From: Aquilaria yunnanensis
Lineage: Eukaryota > Streptophyta > Magnoliopsida > Malvales > Thymelaeaceae
Length of the DNA stretch: 64,000 nucleotides
Direction of reading: 5' to 3'
NCBI GenBank assembly: GCA_039654915.1
Contig: CM077600.1
Coordinates: 29,819,992-29,883,991 of the forward strand
The notes beneath the pieces were generated by a model that saw only the letters and a list, made by a program, of their open reading frames with translations, was not told the DNA's origin and made no database searches. Every line of letters starts with the position of its first letter. Within the stretch, counting starts at the first letter, position 1. Positions 38,776-52,282 of the stretch are shown here, in pieces. The position numbers and the translations under genes are program-made.

Positions 38776-41700
38776 TTTGAACAGAGTTTGACAATATTCA
38801 ATTTTCAATTAATGGGGGACAATATAACTAATACTCCATGTGTTTTATAAAAACTAATCATTTTACTCTTTATAAAAATTAATTTATAATTTTATTTCTT
38901 TTAAAATGTATGATAAAAATATGAATATTTTATATGAAAATGAAACTTTAAAGGTTATATTTTCTAAATATCGTTTAATTTTTTTTAATATATATTAATA
39001 TGAATATGTTCAAGTCAAACATTAGTTAAAAAAAGTAAAATTATCAATTAATGTGACATGGAGAAAATATAAAATAACAAGGAATGATAGAGTTTCATTT
39101 AGTTCAGTTCACACATGAGATGAGATAAGCGATCATTTGTTACAAAGGAAAATACAAAACTACCTGTGGTGATGTCTAACCTATATGTTTTTCCTTTAAA
39201 AAAAAAAAACTCACATTTTACCTCTATCTTATTTATAGTATCCAATAATAACTTCTGAAATCCTAATTTAAACTATCTGTTAATTATATTTTAATAATTT
39301 CAAAATATTTGATTTTTTTTTACAGCTAACCTCCCTTTAAACAAAAATACAAATATACATTTATAGGGATGAAAAAGTATTTACAGAGACAACAAAATTA
39401 AAATTGAAAATGTCTGTTAACTATAAAAACATTAGAGAAATTGAAATTATTGAAAGACAACTATCATATAGTTTAAATTAAAATTTTAAAAATTATTATT
39501 AGATGGTATAAAAGAAATCGAGGTAGAATATAAATTTTCAGAAATAAAATGAACAAAGTGTTTGTTAAAATAATCTTCATTGGTACTTGTAAATTTCCCC
39601 TGGTTGCAATGACTTCCAAGTCCTAGACCGCAAGCTCAACGTTAACAAGAAGTACCTGCTACTTAAGTTGGCTTGGCCTAACATTTGAGATTTTGGCTCA
39701 TATGAATCACTCAATGAACACATGTTTTCGTAGTCCATTTCATTAACATGCACGGCATTTAAATCACGAAATAATATTAAATAATAATCAAACCACTCAA
39801 TTTGCTTACTACTACGTTTATTCCATGCTAGATGAAGAAAGCGGCTACCAGTGGGATGAGTATTATTCGGTAAAACAAAAAAGGTTGATTATATTTGGAT
39901 TTGGTTGATTTTATAGCTTAGTCACTTTGGATTAAAACTGATTTTTTTTTGTTTTGGTTATCACATTATATACTTGAAATGGAATAACCCGAATGGTAAT
40001 AATATTTTACCATTTTTCATATTGACCTTACATATATAAGGTTATTTTCCATCAATTTTGGAATATATGTTACTGATCCTCATCTAATTTTGGGTATAAG
40101 ATGTAAAATTTTGAATATTCATCTTACTCTTTCATTTGTTATTTGCTTAGATTCTAGAAAGAGAAACTAAATAAACTGAACCGAATAGCTCAAAATATAA
40201 TTCTAATAGCTTAGATTAATTTTAACTTGTAATTTGTATAATTTGAATATATTTTATAAAAATTAAAAAATGAGCAGATCTTTTTATTTAGATTGGTTCT
40301 AAACTGAACCAACCAAATATTCACTCTTAGCTACTAGACCTAAGTTCTGCTTAGGTAATTTACAGATATCTTTCTCCTAATTGTAATTGTAGGCTACACA
40401 TAACCTAAATTATTTAGAATTATGTTTAGTTTATTTAAAAAAAAAAATTAAACTCGTAGACCAATCTATTAATCACGTAAAAGGGCATTACAAAGCGAAG
40501 GTGAAAAAAGGTCTTCCAAAAAAAAAAAATTCCAGCACACCCGAGACTCTTTAGGGAAAAAAAGAAAGCGCAACTCTAAAACTATTGAGCGGGCATGATT
40601 ACAAATTGACATATATGGACATAATGTATAGCACATGTGTTTGTTTATTAAAAAATATCTTTATCTAAATATCTAGATAAGGATAGTTGATGGTTGTGCA
40701 AGACAGGACAAACATCGGCTCGACCCATGTGCCTTTAAGCAAAGGTTATTTGTGCTCACAGCTTAAGGATAACGAAGGCGCACGCATTTATTTGTTGTTA
40801 GTAACATTTATTTATGTCTGGGACAAACCGGTGTCCTGTATCCAGTTCTTCAAGTGCTTTTTATGGTTAAATAATCCGAAACTTCAAAGTAATAATGTAT
40901 TTGGTTCCAATTTTTAAAACTAAGTTATTAATGATTATTTATTCAATTTATATATCAGTTGAAATTTTATATTTAAATAAGTTTACAGAATATTTTTTTT
41001 TAAATGTTATATATTTTTTATTGATTTTTCTTTTCGTTGGTTGAATATGAAAAAAATGATAAGAATTCACTGTTTTAAAAAAGATGGAGTATTAGTTTTT
41101 AAATAGAATTGATTTTAAACAAAAAAATCAGTAAAAATAAAAATAGCAAATCATTTTTAGTGAAAAAAAAACAGTAAAAATAGCAAGCAATTTCCACACA
41201 CTGAAATCTGACCCTTTAAAATCCAAATTTTGGCTATCGAAATTTTGTTGAAATGATTTGAAACATTTAACGAGGCTAGGATTCAGCTGCCTGCTTCTGC
41301 ATTTCAGCATCACCTACTACAGGTGTAAATTTATATGGCATGTTCCTCGCATTGGCATGCGATTGTCCAGAGGAAAATGAAATGTCTGTTCTCTTCCGTT
41401 CTTTTCTCCTCCGTGGTCCAAAAATCTGCGAATCTGGCTGCTTAAATTATTATGCAGCCATATTTAAGAACGAAGAGTAGTAATTATTATGCCCTTTGGC
41501 ATACGGTGATTGAATGATATCGTACCAAAACGCTTGGATTAAAGCTCTCCTCTGTCCATTCATCATGGGCCGAAGATTTGGACTTTGGAAGTTGGATCAG
41601 TCTAAGGTCCGTAACATGTTTATCTGCGACTGCGACTGCAAGTAACATTTTCATCCTCTATAGTCTGTGACTGTAATTGTACTGTGACATGTTTAGCGGT

Positions 41701-43848
41701 AAAACACGTCGTAAGGGACAGACCCAAAAACACCCATTCACTGAAAGTTCAACTCATTATGTCGAAGTCCTAGTCAACCATCACATGGGCTTTCCATATG
41801 ATTTTCATTGATGTCCAAGTCAAACAACTGCTATGCAGCAAAAGTAGTATTTTTATATCCAATGGATACAGTTCAGTCTAAGAATAATGGTGTTCCACCA
41901 AGAAACATTTGACTTTAACCCATCTCCAAGTTGAAACTGGAAAGGTGACCAAGATTGACTTGTTGTAAATGAACCGATCACTCCTAATTATCTTTGAATT
42001 CGTCATAAAAAAATATACCAAGATATATATAATTATTACTAAAGGATATAAAATTCAATCCGTTACATCCTTTGTCATTCCTCTTATATACCAAGAAAAA
42101 AAAACCATCTATTATATATACATAAAGTAGGATACATTTAAGGAGTAAAAATTCTTTTCACTTAACAGATGCAACATGGCGTTGACATGTGGAAAATTTG
42201 ACAAACAAGGTAATAAAGTTAGTATTTTTTACAATTATTTGCTAATATTGTCCTTCACCCAATTTAGCCTTCAATTAAGTGGGAGAATATTGCATTTAAA
42301 TTTGACTTTCAAAACTTGATAAGGAAATCCTTCATCAATGTGATTTTAGTTCCTAATTTGTCCATACATACTTCAACACAATTAAATTAATTACACAATT
42401 AATAAATTTAAGTTAATGAATTACACAAATATTGCATTAGATAGGGGAGGCTGACCTCTATATAAAGTGATAAATCCAATAGAAAACCATACACTGTACA
42501 TTTACTCAACAAAGAGTGAAGTGTATCAAGTTGCTCTTTCTTGTATTTCAGCTTTTTGTTTGGTTTATGAATTTGGGGGTTTAATTTGGATTCGGTATGG
42601 AGGTCAGGCCTTTGGGGGCGATAGGAACAAGTATATGGTACTTGTCGTGCCTCGAAGACAGATTACTGATTAATTTTGCTTTAATTATCTACAGTAGGAT
42701 TTGACATTACCCATGTTACTGCAATGTATGTGTAGCAAAAAAAAAACATGTTTCTTTTTCACTTATAGAGGGAAAGAATTATTGTCCTAATTTTTAATAT
42801 AGTACACTAATCGTTTTCATTGAAAGATGACTAAAATGAGTATTCCATGATTAATTAAGGCATACTATATCAAAGTTTGGCGAGTTTAGGCTGATCATAT
42901 CAATTTCACTTTATCATGATTAATTATGAGGAAAATATGAAACAACTGGTAATTTAAATTTTAAATAGAAACTAATTAATAAATATATATATATGATCAT
43001 ATCTCTTAATTAAGTTGAATATTAGTCATTAGATGTACCATTTAGTTTAATCTAAGTATATGCTCAACCATACATTGGCGGTGCTACAATAAAATTTCCA
43101 TAATTTTCATACCAAACTTATTTACATTTAAGAAAAAAAAAATCAGGTAAATACTACCATTATAAGCAATTCTTGGGCTAGCATAAGAAACATCAAAAAG
43201 GGAAATAATTCACTATTCCAAAGTTAATGGCATAATAATTTAGAACCTAATTTTTGTAAGTACCAAATTTAAACAAAACTGTGAAAAAAAAATTTATTCC
43301 TAATTAAGCAACCTAATTAATCAAAATCACATCCTGTATTACCATGTAAGTTGAGTATAGATTACCAAACCTAGCTAGAATTTCTTCATTTAACTCCTTT
43401 CTTTATACCCTCTCATCATGCATAAAATTTTTATCTTTAGATTCTAGAATATATAAGATTACAACTTTTTCTACTATGCAACAGATCAATAGAACCTTAT
43501 ATATTAATTTTGGAAGGTAAAATTGTTTCACATTTTAATTTTAGTGATAATAATTTTTTAATAATATTTATATTACATTTAAATATATATTATTTTGAGA
43601 TACTCAATATAACTTAAAATCTCGTGACAATGTGAGTGCGGGATATGGAAGCTAGTTAGAGGGAATAAAAAGATTAGCTGCATTAGCGTGTGTACGGTCA
43701 ATTTATTAGGCTGAGAACCAAGATTTTCTTGGATACGTTTGAACATTTTTTAACCATTTCACACCCCACAAGTTGAATGCTCCAGCCCACTACGAGGAAA
43801 ATGCCTTTCACACTTACGCATCTCTGGTCGGGGCGGAATCGCTGGATC

Positions 43849-43856
43849 TATAAATA
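43849..43856 (+). promoter_or_regulatory. TATA box of PMEI gene, copy B
   Basis: TATAAATA, 73 bp before the start codon, at the same spacing as copy A. The surrounding 100 bp differ from A by only a few bases. Confidence 0.7.
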
Positions 43857-43921
43857 AAATTCTGGCACATCCAATCCCCTTCGCCCCTCCTCTCCTGATC
43901 CTGGATAGCGAAATTAAATTA

Positions 43922-44437
43922 ATGGCTCATCAAAGTCCAATCCTTTTGCTCACCATGCTCTTCCTTCTTGTGGCGGCCAGCCATTCTCCTACAGCCGCCG
44001 CCGACAAATCCCTCATCGAGAAAACTTGTAACCGTACAAGCTTTCCGGAGGACTGCGTGGCCGGGTTAGAGTCAGACGCGAAGAGCCACAGCGCTAACTC
44101 AACGGGATTGGCCCGAATCGCGGTCCAGACGTTGGGGGTGAAGATTGGGAGGGTTCTTCCGGTTGTGTCGGAGAACGTGAACAAGGCTCGGGATTATACG
44201 AAATGGTCCATGCTTGTGGCGTGCAAGGATTTCTACAGCGTGATGCCTGGTGCAGTGGACACGGCGGTCAGCTCGTTGGATCAGCACCAGTACGACGTCG
44301 CTTATGCGGGTTTGGTGAATGTTAGCAGCAGCGTGAACGGGTGCAGGGGATTCGGCCTCCAGGAGATTGCTCCACAGAATGATATCGTCTTTAGGTTCAC
44401 CAATGTTTCTATGACCATTGTTCACCTTCTTTTCTAG
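43922..44437 (+). CDS. Pectin methylesterase/invertase inhibitor (copy B)
   Basis: A 171-aa single-exon duplicate of the gene at 10028. It keeps the signal peptide and all four PMEI cysteines (36, 45, 101, 141). Differences from A are D43E, N57S, F98L and Q151P (A to B), none at a cysteine; Q151P falls in the last helix region. The promoter and TATA box are conserved. The 3' flank is not: 14 bp past the stop codon the sequence jumps across a deletion, so the original 3' untranslated region and poly(A) signal are gone. B must end its transcript with a new signal, which could change its expression. Confidence 0.87.
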   Translation: MAHQSPILLLTMLFLLVAASHSPTAAADKSLIEKTCNRTSFPEDCVAGLESDAKSHSANSTGLARIAVQTLGVKIGRVLPVVSENVNKARDYTKWSMLVACKDFYSVMPGAVDTAVSSLDQHQYDVAYAGLVNVSSSVNGCRGFGLQEIAPQNDIVFRFTNVSMTIVHLLF

Positions 44438-44597
44438 CTCGCTTATATCATCTGGGTGTGGATTTGGTGGCGAAGATGATAAAGGTTGTAATCCCAGCTC
44501 ATTATGAGACCTTGGGTAGGTCCGGGAATAGACTCCTCCTGTCCAACATCTATCTGAGCTTTCACAATAAATCCTTTTGTTTTTCTTTACCTAGTTA

Positions 44598-44816
44598 ATG
44601 TTTTCAGTTCTACTTAGCAACGCTGATCCGTTTTCATCCAATTTCTGGACTGGTATTGGGATTTCTCCGTTACACCAATGTTTTCAGTTATATTTTTTAT
44701 TTTCTAGATATGATGAACTGTGGATGCCGTTGATTTCTGATCTGACGGCGGGGTCCAAACCCCAATGGTTCTCCCACCTGTTGATATTGAGTGGGTTTGG
44801 TTCTGTCACACTTTGA
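44598..44816 (+). other. Chimeric reading frame across a deletion scar
   Basis: This 72-codon frame starts in sequence equivalent to A 11180-11256. It passes through the deletion junction and enters GRDP exon 2 in the correct frame (RYDELWMPLISDL), until the lost C at about 44760-44763 shifts it. It is a product of the deletion; there is no sign that it is made. Confidence 0.4.
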
Positions 44817-47800
44817 ATCCTGTAAGTGGAAGCTGCTACTCATTATTCTGCCGTTTAATGTTTGGTTACTGAGAAACTTTGAGAAAACAAAACACTATGC
44901 TGCCGTTAGAAAAAGGAACCCAGACATGAATTTACGATGTTTTTATTACGTTGTAAGTTTAAATTAGTTGAGTTTTAAGTAGCTTATGAAACAGGCCAGC
45001 TACAGGCAGTACTGTGAGTCCAAGTTCTTGAAATTAATCGGAAAACCTGCCATATTTGATGAAGAGAACGAGGAATATGCAGTGTTGAGATGCAGGGAAT
45101 TTTGGATGAAAAGATATCCATCTGAAAGTTTTGAGAATGACGTGGATTCCGATTCTCCGGACGCAGTTGTCCTAAATGAAAATCTTTGGATTGAACTGCA
45201 AAAACATAGTGTTCTGTATTTTAGATTTTCGGAGCCATATTTCTCTGAGATGGTGTATTTGGTTGCCGCCAGACAAAGGTACAAGGCTTTTCTCTACATG
45301 TTGCAAAGGTTTATTGGTGAATGCTCCGCCGTCGTGCCCGCCATGGATATTCTGTTGATGTTACAGACCCACCAGGTGATTTTTTCTTCTTAAAAAATTT
45401 CTCAATTATTCCTAATTAGTAGTCTGTTTGTGCTTGTTCTTTTGTGACGATTAAGATTTTTCTTTTTTTTTCTACATATTTTAGATAAAGATGGTTATCT
45501 TGCTTGCTTCATGATTTTTTGTGGCTGTTCCTTTATGAATTATAATCTAAAGTTATGGGTTCAACTCCCTAGCTGACTGATTTTAACACATCAAGCTTAC
45601 TGTAAATCAGATTGTAATCGATAATAAAACGAGGTTTAGAATGATTAGGGGGAGTTTTGAGAGTAAATCGATGATCAATATAGAAATTCATGACTCTCTC
45701 TCTCTCTCTCTCTCTCTCAACTTTTTTGCCCCTTTTCTTTGACGAGCGTATCACTAACATTTTCAATTTTTAAATATCATCAATTAACCAGAGCTACCCA
45801 ACAGCGTTTGTGGAGGATGTGAAGGACATTTGGGATGACATGGGTAAGGTTGTTGGTTTACATGGGACGGTGAAACAAGAATTGGAAGAGACTAAAACAC
45901 TGTGGGAGAGAACTTTTGATCAACCTTATGAGAAGGCTGGAGGTGGATTAGACATAGAACTGGATAAGGCCGTCTCAGCAAAGCCACTGGTTTACTGGGA
46001 TGTTTGTGATATGGACATCAACACTAGATACAAGTCCATGATTCCCAGGTTCCTGCTTGAGGTACTATCATTGCTGGTGGTGCATCTTTTTCTCTTGAAA
46101 TGTAAACTAACTGACCAAGTTTGATAGTTGTACAAGAGCAGCGTCACATTGGTAATTCTGAAGTAAGTCATCCTCCAAAGAAATGAATTTAGTGCTATAA
46201 GCTCTTAAGGTACTTTAAGAAATTCTGAAGGTTGTGATAAAATACAAAATACTGCCAGCAGCAGTTGCTAATCATCTAGCAGATCAATTGCTTTTGCCTC
46301 ATCAAAATTTCATTAATGTCATAAGCCATAACGTGGAAATGCATCAATCATTTTGCTACATGTTGAAATTTTTATATGAAAGAGTGCTTTCTAGATCATA
46401 ATCATTTTGTTCCATGCACAACATCAGAGCTCATTTAGGCATAATGTCTATATTAGCTTGGTCGATCCATATCAATGCAGGTTTGCGTTTTTGTGATGTT
46501 CAACCCGGGGAGGAGGGTTGCAAAAGAGGACATTAAACACAGTTTTGCACGTCTTCGTATGGCGAGATGTCATCGAGATCTAAAGCTTGATAAACCTATT
46601 TCCACATTTTCCAGCTCTTCCTGGCAAAAAGCATGGCACCTTTACTGTGAGTTTGGAACCAGAGGTGTTGCTGTTGAGCTTCGTAGTAGTGGTGGTCTTT
46701 GTCTCAAGGGTAGCAAATTGCTTAATTCAACCATATTTTACTGGAATGATCTACTAAGATCTCCATCCATCACTGTAGCAAGAGAAGTTGATCAGCTGAG
46801 GGTGGTTGTTTCCATTACTCCTCCAGTTCAAGCACCATATATGTTAAAATGTGTGCCTGACAGAGTGACTGATGATTCAGGAGCAATGATATCTGATGTC
46901 ATTCTGCAATTGAACCAGTATCGGCCCCAAGAAGGCCGGTGGTTGTCACGCACAGTTCTGGATCATGCCGGAAGAGTGTTTCATTGTCCGTATCAGGTTT
47001 GCTTTCACACTCTTATGCCCTTTTCAGGAGGGGACAGGTTTCATTTTGCCTGAACTGTCAACTTATTTGCATCGTTAACCGGAGACACATTCAACGCTGT
47101 TGCAGAGTGGGAGGAGGATTTTGGAGATGGGGAGGTGAAACGCCTTCAGCTGTAATTTGGGAGGACAGGATCATCGAAGTACGAGAAGGTTCTTGGTCTT
47201 ATGTTGAAGGGTCCATTGGCAGAGCACCTGGTATGTCACCCGCCATTTATTTTTAATCATGACTACAAGGCAAAAGAGACATTTTGCATGATAGAAAAGT
47301 AGAATTATAAAAACCTATGAGTTAAAGAGACCGCTTGATTACTTGTTCAGTCAACTGGTAAATGAACTTCATGCGGAAGATATAATTTTTGCCATCTTCA
47401 CCTTACGCAATAGATCTTGCACCCTATTTGGATCAAACTGTAGCTATGAGGTCTTGCCCAGGTGATATGTTTGTTTTTATTAATTTGACATGTTTATGTT
47501 ATTTGTTGTTCTTGTTGATGCCATCTTCCAATATCGTAATATCATCATAAGCATCCCAACTTGCTAGCGAAGTTTTCATTGAGACAACAAAATTCTCAAA
47601 TCAGAATATCAATTTTGCTGTGATTTTGCCATTAGTACAGAGAAAGTGGTAGGAACAGCAACACCAAAAGAGCCTACTGAGCCTTGGAAACATGCATGGA
47701 AGTATTCAATGGGAGAAGAATTGATGATAAGCTGGGATTCCTCAGTATCAAGTTCAAGCATGAGATTTTGTCTAAGAAATCGAACTTCATCAGAGTCATC

Positions 47801-48408
47801 GGTAAGGCCTGCCATTTGCACTGCAAGTATAATTCATGAAGTTAAACCGGTAAATGGATTGTATGATGCAGGTAATGTTGTTAAGGGGATGCAAAATGCA
47901 GTATCAGGTGATGAGAGCCAATTCACATTTCATTGGTAAAGACAGGGGGAACCAAAGCAACCAAGAAGCTGATGAGAAGGAAGATGAAGAGGGCTTTGTT
48001 ACTCTCGTTAGGTTCACTGAAGACAACCCAGACGGAAAAGCAACGGCTCTCATAAACTGGAAACTGCTGGTGGCAGAGCTGTCACCAGAGGAAGATGCTG
48101 TTCTGGTGCTTCTGCTGTGTGTTTCAATCCTGAGAAGCGTGTCGGAGATGAAGAAGGAAGATGTTGGAAGTTTGTTGGTGAGGAGGAGATCAAAAGAATC
48201 AAAACATGGGGCTAGAGATTGGGGTTCTGTGATACTTCATCCTTCCTCTTCGAATATTGCTTCACCTTACCTGCAGCCCTGGCATTGGAATGTGAGCAAA
48301 GTGATGGCCAGAGATGGAGCTGATAATGTCACCGGACAACCTCCTTCATCTCGTTATTCTGCGGCTGAAGGTGGCGATAAGCTGTACAAAACGGGGATCT
48401 TTTCATGA
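44708..48408 (+). pseudogene. GRDP-family (DUF1399) pseudogene, copy B
   Basis: Exons equivalent to copy A exons 2-8 lie at 44708-44821, 44995-45375, 45792-46061, 46481-46996, 47106-47230, 47641-47801 and 47872-48408. Exon 1 and its start codon were removed by the deletion ending near 44688. Exon 2 has lost one C (four instead of five at 44760-44763), and exon 5 has lost two bases in an AGAG run near 46974, which breaks HAGRECF. Elsewhere this copy is the better one: exon 5 reads WNDLLRSP without the extra T seen in A, and exon 7 keeps the seven codons A lacks (ELMISWD region). Splice sites are conserved. The bases from about 45133 to 48965 are nearly identical to A. Confidence 0.85.
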
Positions 48409-49350
48409 ATACAAGCACTGCCTATTGTTTTCAAAATTAAAAGCGTCTGCTTTTCTTCGATTCGCTCCTTTATCTTCTTATTTTTTCCGTGTGTAATTAA
48501 TGTTGATAGAAATGACAATGGAGAAAAAGAGGATTACACGATGCTTTTTTAGGCAATTCTATGAAACTTTTGTACAAAATTGATCATAATACGATGTGAC
48601 GTATAATAATTAAAACAACGTTGTATTGAGAATCCATTTATGTTTCAAATTGTAACTTTTTATGCTAAATATGTCTCAGTTTTTGTTTCATTGCTTGACT
48701 TTTGCATTAAAAGTTCTTAAAAAAATTGTATTGAGAAATATAAACTTAAAAAATATTATATTTAGAAAATGTTCATATTTCTATAGTAAGTTTTGAAAGA
48801 AATAAAATTATAAATTAATTATTGTGAACAGTTTTTTATTTAAGTATTTTGGTATATAAATGAAAAATTGATATACATAAATGGTAGATGAGATCTTGTA
48901 GTTTTCAAATAAAATTTTTAAATTTTCTTTTAAAAAACAATAATATAAATTAAGTTCAAGTAAAGCTTAGATTAAAAAAAGACAGTAAATGACTCATCAA
49001 TTTGGGACAGAGAAGTACCACACAACAAAAGTGGGGTCTTTTAGGCTTCGAGGTTGTTCACTTGCAAAAGAAATTGAATGTTAAGTTAGTCAGTTGAGAT
49101 GATGCAGGAGACAAATTTGGGAGTGTGAGATATATTTAAAAGTTGACGGAAATTGGAGAATGAAAATGGAAATTCAGTTTTGGGGACGTATTCTCTAGCC
49201 ACCGTGGATGGCCGCCGGAAAACTTCTTCTGAGAGTGGCTGCCTTACGGGAAGAGGATTTATGAAGTACACCGGTTCACAAGGAGGACTGGAAGAGAGTA
49301 AGAACATGATATTGATAAATAACATGATAAGCAACTTTTAAACTCACAAC

Positions 49351-51462
49351 TAGTGGTGAACAATGGGCTGGATCCGGAACTAACCCGGGTCAAACTCAGC
49401 CCAGACACAGTCAAGGCACGGTTCAACTTGGCACAGGGAAGGCTCGGGAAATACTGGGCTAAATGTGGGCCTAGAGCAGAGAAAACGGAGCACGGCCCAA
49501 GACAACGAGAAGCCCAGACTCAGCTTGACTAGCCCTAGGCACAGACTGTCCATGTTGGTCCTATCCGGGCCTGCTGTTTCCAGAAAAACGCCCAACGGTC
49601 CCCTATTTCAAAAAAATGGTGAAATTACACATTAGGGATATCTAGCTATTGACTAACAGTTATTTAAGTCGAAAACTTTTTTTTTTACCCTCATCCAACA
49701 TTAGAAAATAGCTAGTTTCAAGGTTATTTTTGTCCAAATAAAATTTTGCCACTTTTATAAATATCCACCCTCAATTCCTCACTTCCTCACACAACTTCCT
49801 ACACTTTTTCTCTCTACATCTACTAGTTTCTCTACATTTCTTCTCGAGTTTTATAGTCTTCCACCAATTTTTTTTAATGTTTTACTAAGTTTGGGAGATG
49901 CGATATAAGATAATTATGGTGCTTTCACATCCTAGATTTTTCTCTTCAATTATTAGAATGTACGAGGTGTATGAAAGCCGTGCATGCAGTGGTTCATATG
50001 ATAATTGCATAAATTCATGGAAAGATGTAGAGACTTGATATAATAAAAAAAATATACTTTCAAGTTTCAGATGTTGTAATTTTGAAATAAAATAATGTTC
50101 ACACCTCATTAGATGTAGGCTGAAGTAAAAAATGCTACTATCAGAAACATAAGAGAAATAAATCATAGTTAACAATATTTTGTTTTAGAAGATAATACAA
50201 AAATGAGAAAAAAAATTAGAGATAAAGAGAACAAATGGAGAGATTTGGTGACCCACACATTGTAATGGATATTTTTTGTAATAAATTTTAATAATAACAG
50301 TGCGAGACATAGCATGTTATATGTTTCAAAATAATGCATATTTGATCTATTAATTGAAAACAATTCAATAAAAATTTTCATCTCCTATTAACACAAAATC
50401 TAATTTTTAATGTCGATGAAAAATTTATCTAAAAAAATGTACTCTCAAATTTAACAATTATGGACCAAAATTTTTTATTAAACCATAGAGCTTGAAATAA
50501 ATAATTGATACTACAAGTCTTAATAATCAATAATAAAAGAATAATGATAGAAATAATGATTAAAGCTTCATTTTAGAAAACAATAATAAAGAAAATAAAT
50601 AAAAAAAAGTTGGGATCAAGATAAAAAAAATGGAAAAACTTTAGGCATTAAGGATTTAACAATTGATTTAATGAAGATAAAAAATGATTTAACTAAAAAA
50701 AAATAAATTTTAACTAAGAAATAAATAATTTATGGTCACCAATGTCTTACTTTAGAAGATAGTACAAAATAGACGATTTAATTAAATAGTTATAAAATTT
50801 AGGGACTAAAATGTAACACATAAGTAGATTAGGTCCAAAAAATAAAAAATTAGAAAGTTAGGGAATGAAATCGCGTTTTAACCGAAAAAAATGTGAGATA
50901 GACAAAAAGCGGAAAAATTGCAGCTTAGGCCCTCATAAAGGTAAGCGCTTTACGAAATGAGATAAAACTAAAAAACAGAGCAAATTATATCTAAAAAAAA
51001 CTGTTGAACCATGACCCAAAACCAGTTATGCTCAAACAACAAAAAACTGAGCTACTGTTCATTCAACAGTACCAATGTTGATATTTAGAAGTATGGTGTA
51101 ATTTGATTTGATTATACTGTGCATTGCAAATTATAGCTTTTCATTTCGGTTCGGTTTTCAAAATGTTTTTCCATTTATTATGTAAGACTCGTTCCAACTT
51201 ATTTGTGAGTATCGCTTGGCTTTGTTATTAATAAAATTTGCATTGGTGGTAGTGTTTTTTCAAAGAATTATAAAAATAAGTAAACATTTTCAACAAAAAT
51301 AATAAATGATTTAAAAAATCTAAAAAAATAAAATAAATTAAAAAGCCCCGCTCAAGCCCAGGCACACACAGGCCCTGTCAAGGCCCGGCCCAGGCTCGGC
51401 AAGGCTGAAGCATGCCGTGCCGGGGCTGATGTGACCAGGCCCAGGCCCAACGACCACCTCTA
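49351..51462. mobile_element. hAT-like non-autonomous element (copy B)
   Basis: Same insertion as 20371-22483. The 8-bp duplication CTCACAAC is perfect here (49343-49350 and 51463-51470), which fixes the ends. It is about 5% different from the A copy, with no coding capacity. Confidence 0.9.
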
Positions 51463-51561
51463 CTCACAACATAACCTATAAATGTATGAAGTCGATGGAG
51501 CAGCAGGGTCACCAATGTATTGGGCCCAGAGAATGATAAATTCTTTAAACAACAAATGGGC

Positions 51562-52282
51562 TATTAAAGTTTTTTATAATTTAGGCCTTGAGTGAGTCCA
51601 ACTCCAAATCCTTTTTGTCCATGGACACATTTTGTACAGTAAATGATTTTCACAAAATAAAATTAAATAAATGATATGAAAATAATTTGGAAAAAAAATA
51701 ATTGCATGGGTAAAATAATAAAAGTAATACTGAAATTATAAAATACATAATTCCTTTTTGTTTGACGCCCTTTAGTGTACCTAAACTATTACTTTAATAT
51801 TCAAAATATTACTATTTAAAATTTCTTAAGTTAAATCCTTTTATATCAGTGCTAGCATTTAATTTATTGTAGTGAGTCCCAGGCAGGTAACTCAGTTAAT
51901 TGGCACACTGCTTGGGCTGCAGCTCAAACTCGGGTTTGAATTAATGTAAATGCATGCGGATGGATCGAATTTATTGGATAAATCATTTGATGCATTTGGT
52001 TTATAAACCGTAGAAGTAGAACAGTTGGACAATCGAATCGAAGATTGAAAAAGGGACGAAAACATTAAAACTGTTTTAAAATTACTACTCACTGCATCCC
52101 CAACTCAAGCTTATTCATTAATTTAATTAGATAAGAGGATACTGGCTTAAATTAAACCCATCGAAAAATTAATTAACAAAACTCACAAATTTAAGGCAAA
52201 GTTAAGAGAAAGAAGGAAAGAACCACAAGGCTGTGTGTCTAAGTAATAGTATTACTTAGATACTTGATCCTGTCCTCCCTCC
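51562..52282. other. Intergenic between copy B and the PME gene
   Basis: AT-rich unique sequence with a SINE-like head at about 51880-51945 (separate entry). Bases after about 52180 are probably the 3' flank of the PME gene. No other gene is seen. Confidence 0.5.
51880..51945 (+). repeat. tRNA-derived SINE head or tRNA relic
   Basis: GGTAACTCAGTTAATTGG (about 51885-51902) resembles the pol III A box. CGGGTTTGAATT (about 51931-51942) resembles the B box, at the usual tRNA-like spacing. A complete cloverleaf cannot be drawn, so a SINE head is more likely than a working tRNA. Confidence 0.5.

Larger units (their letters stand above)
34101..51561. repeat. Segmental duplication, copy B
   Basis: Collinear with 1-22582 in the same orientation. 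Relative to A it lacks A 7441-7611 (171 bp), A 10558-11032 (about 475 bp) and A 11257-15721 (about 4.46 kb, including GRDP exon 1). It also has small gains, for example about 33 bp near 40745 and about 60 bp near 38300. Homology stops at 51561, where B continues into the unrelated sequence that leads to the PME gene. Confidence 0.95.
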
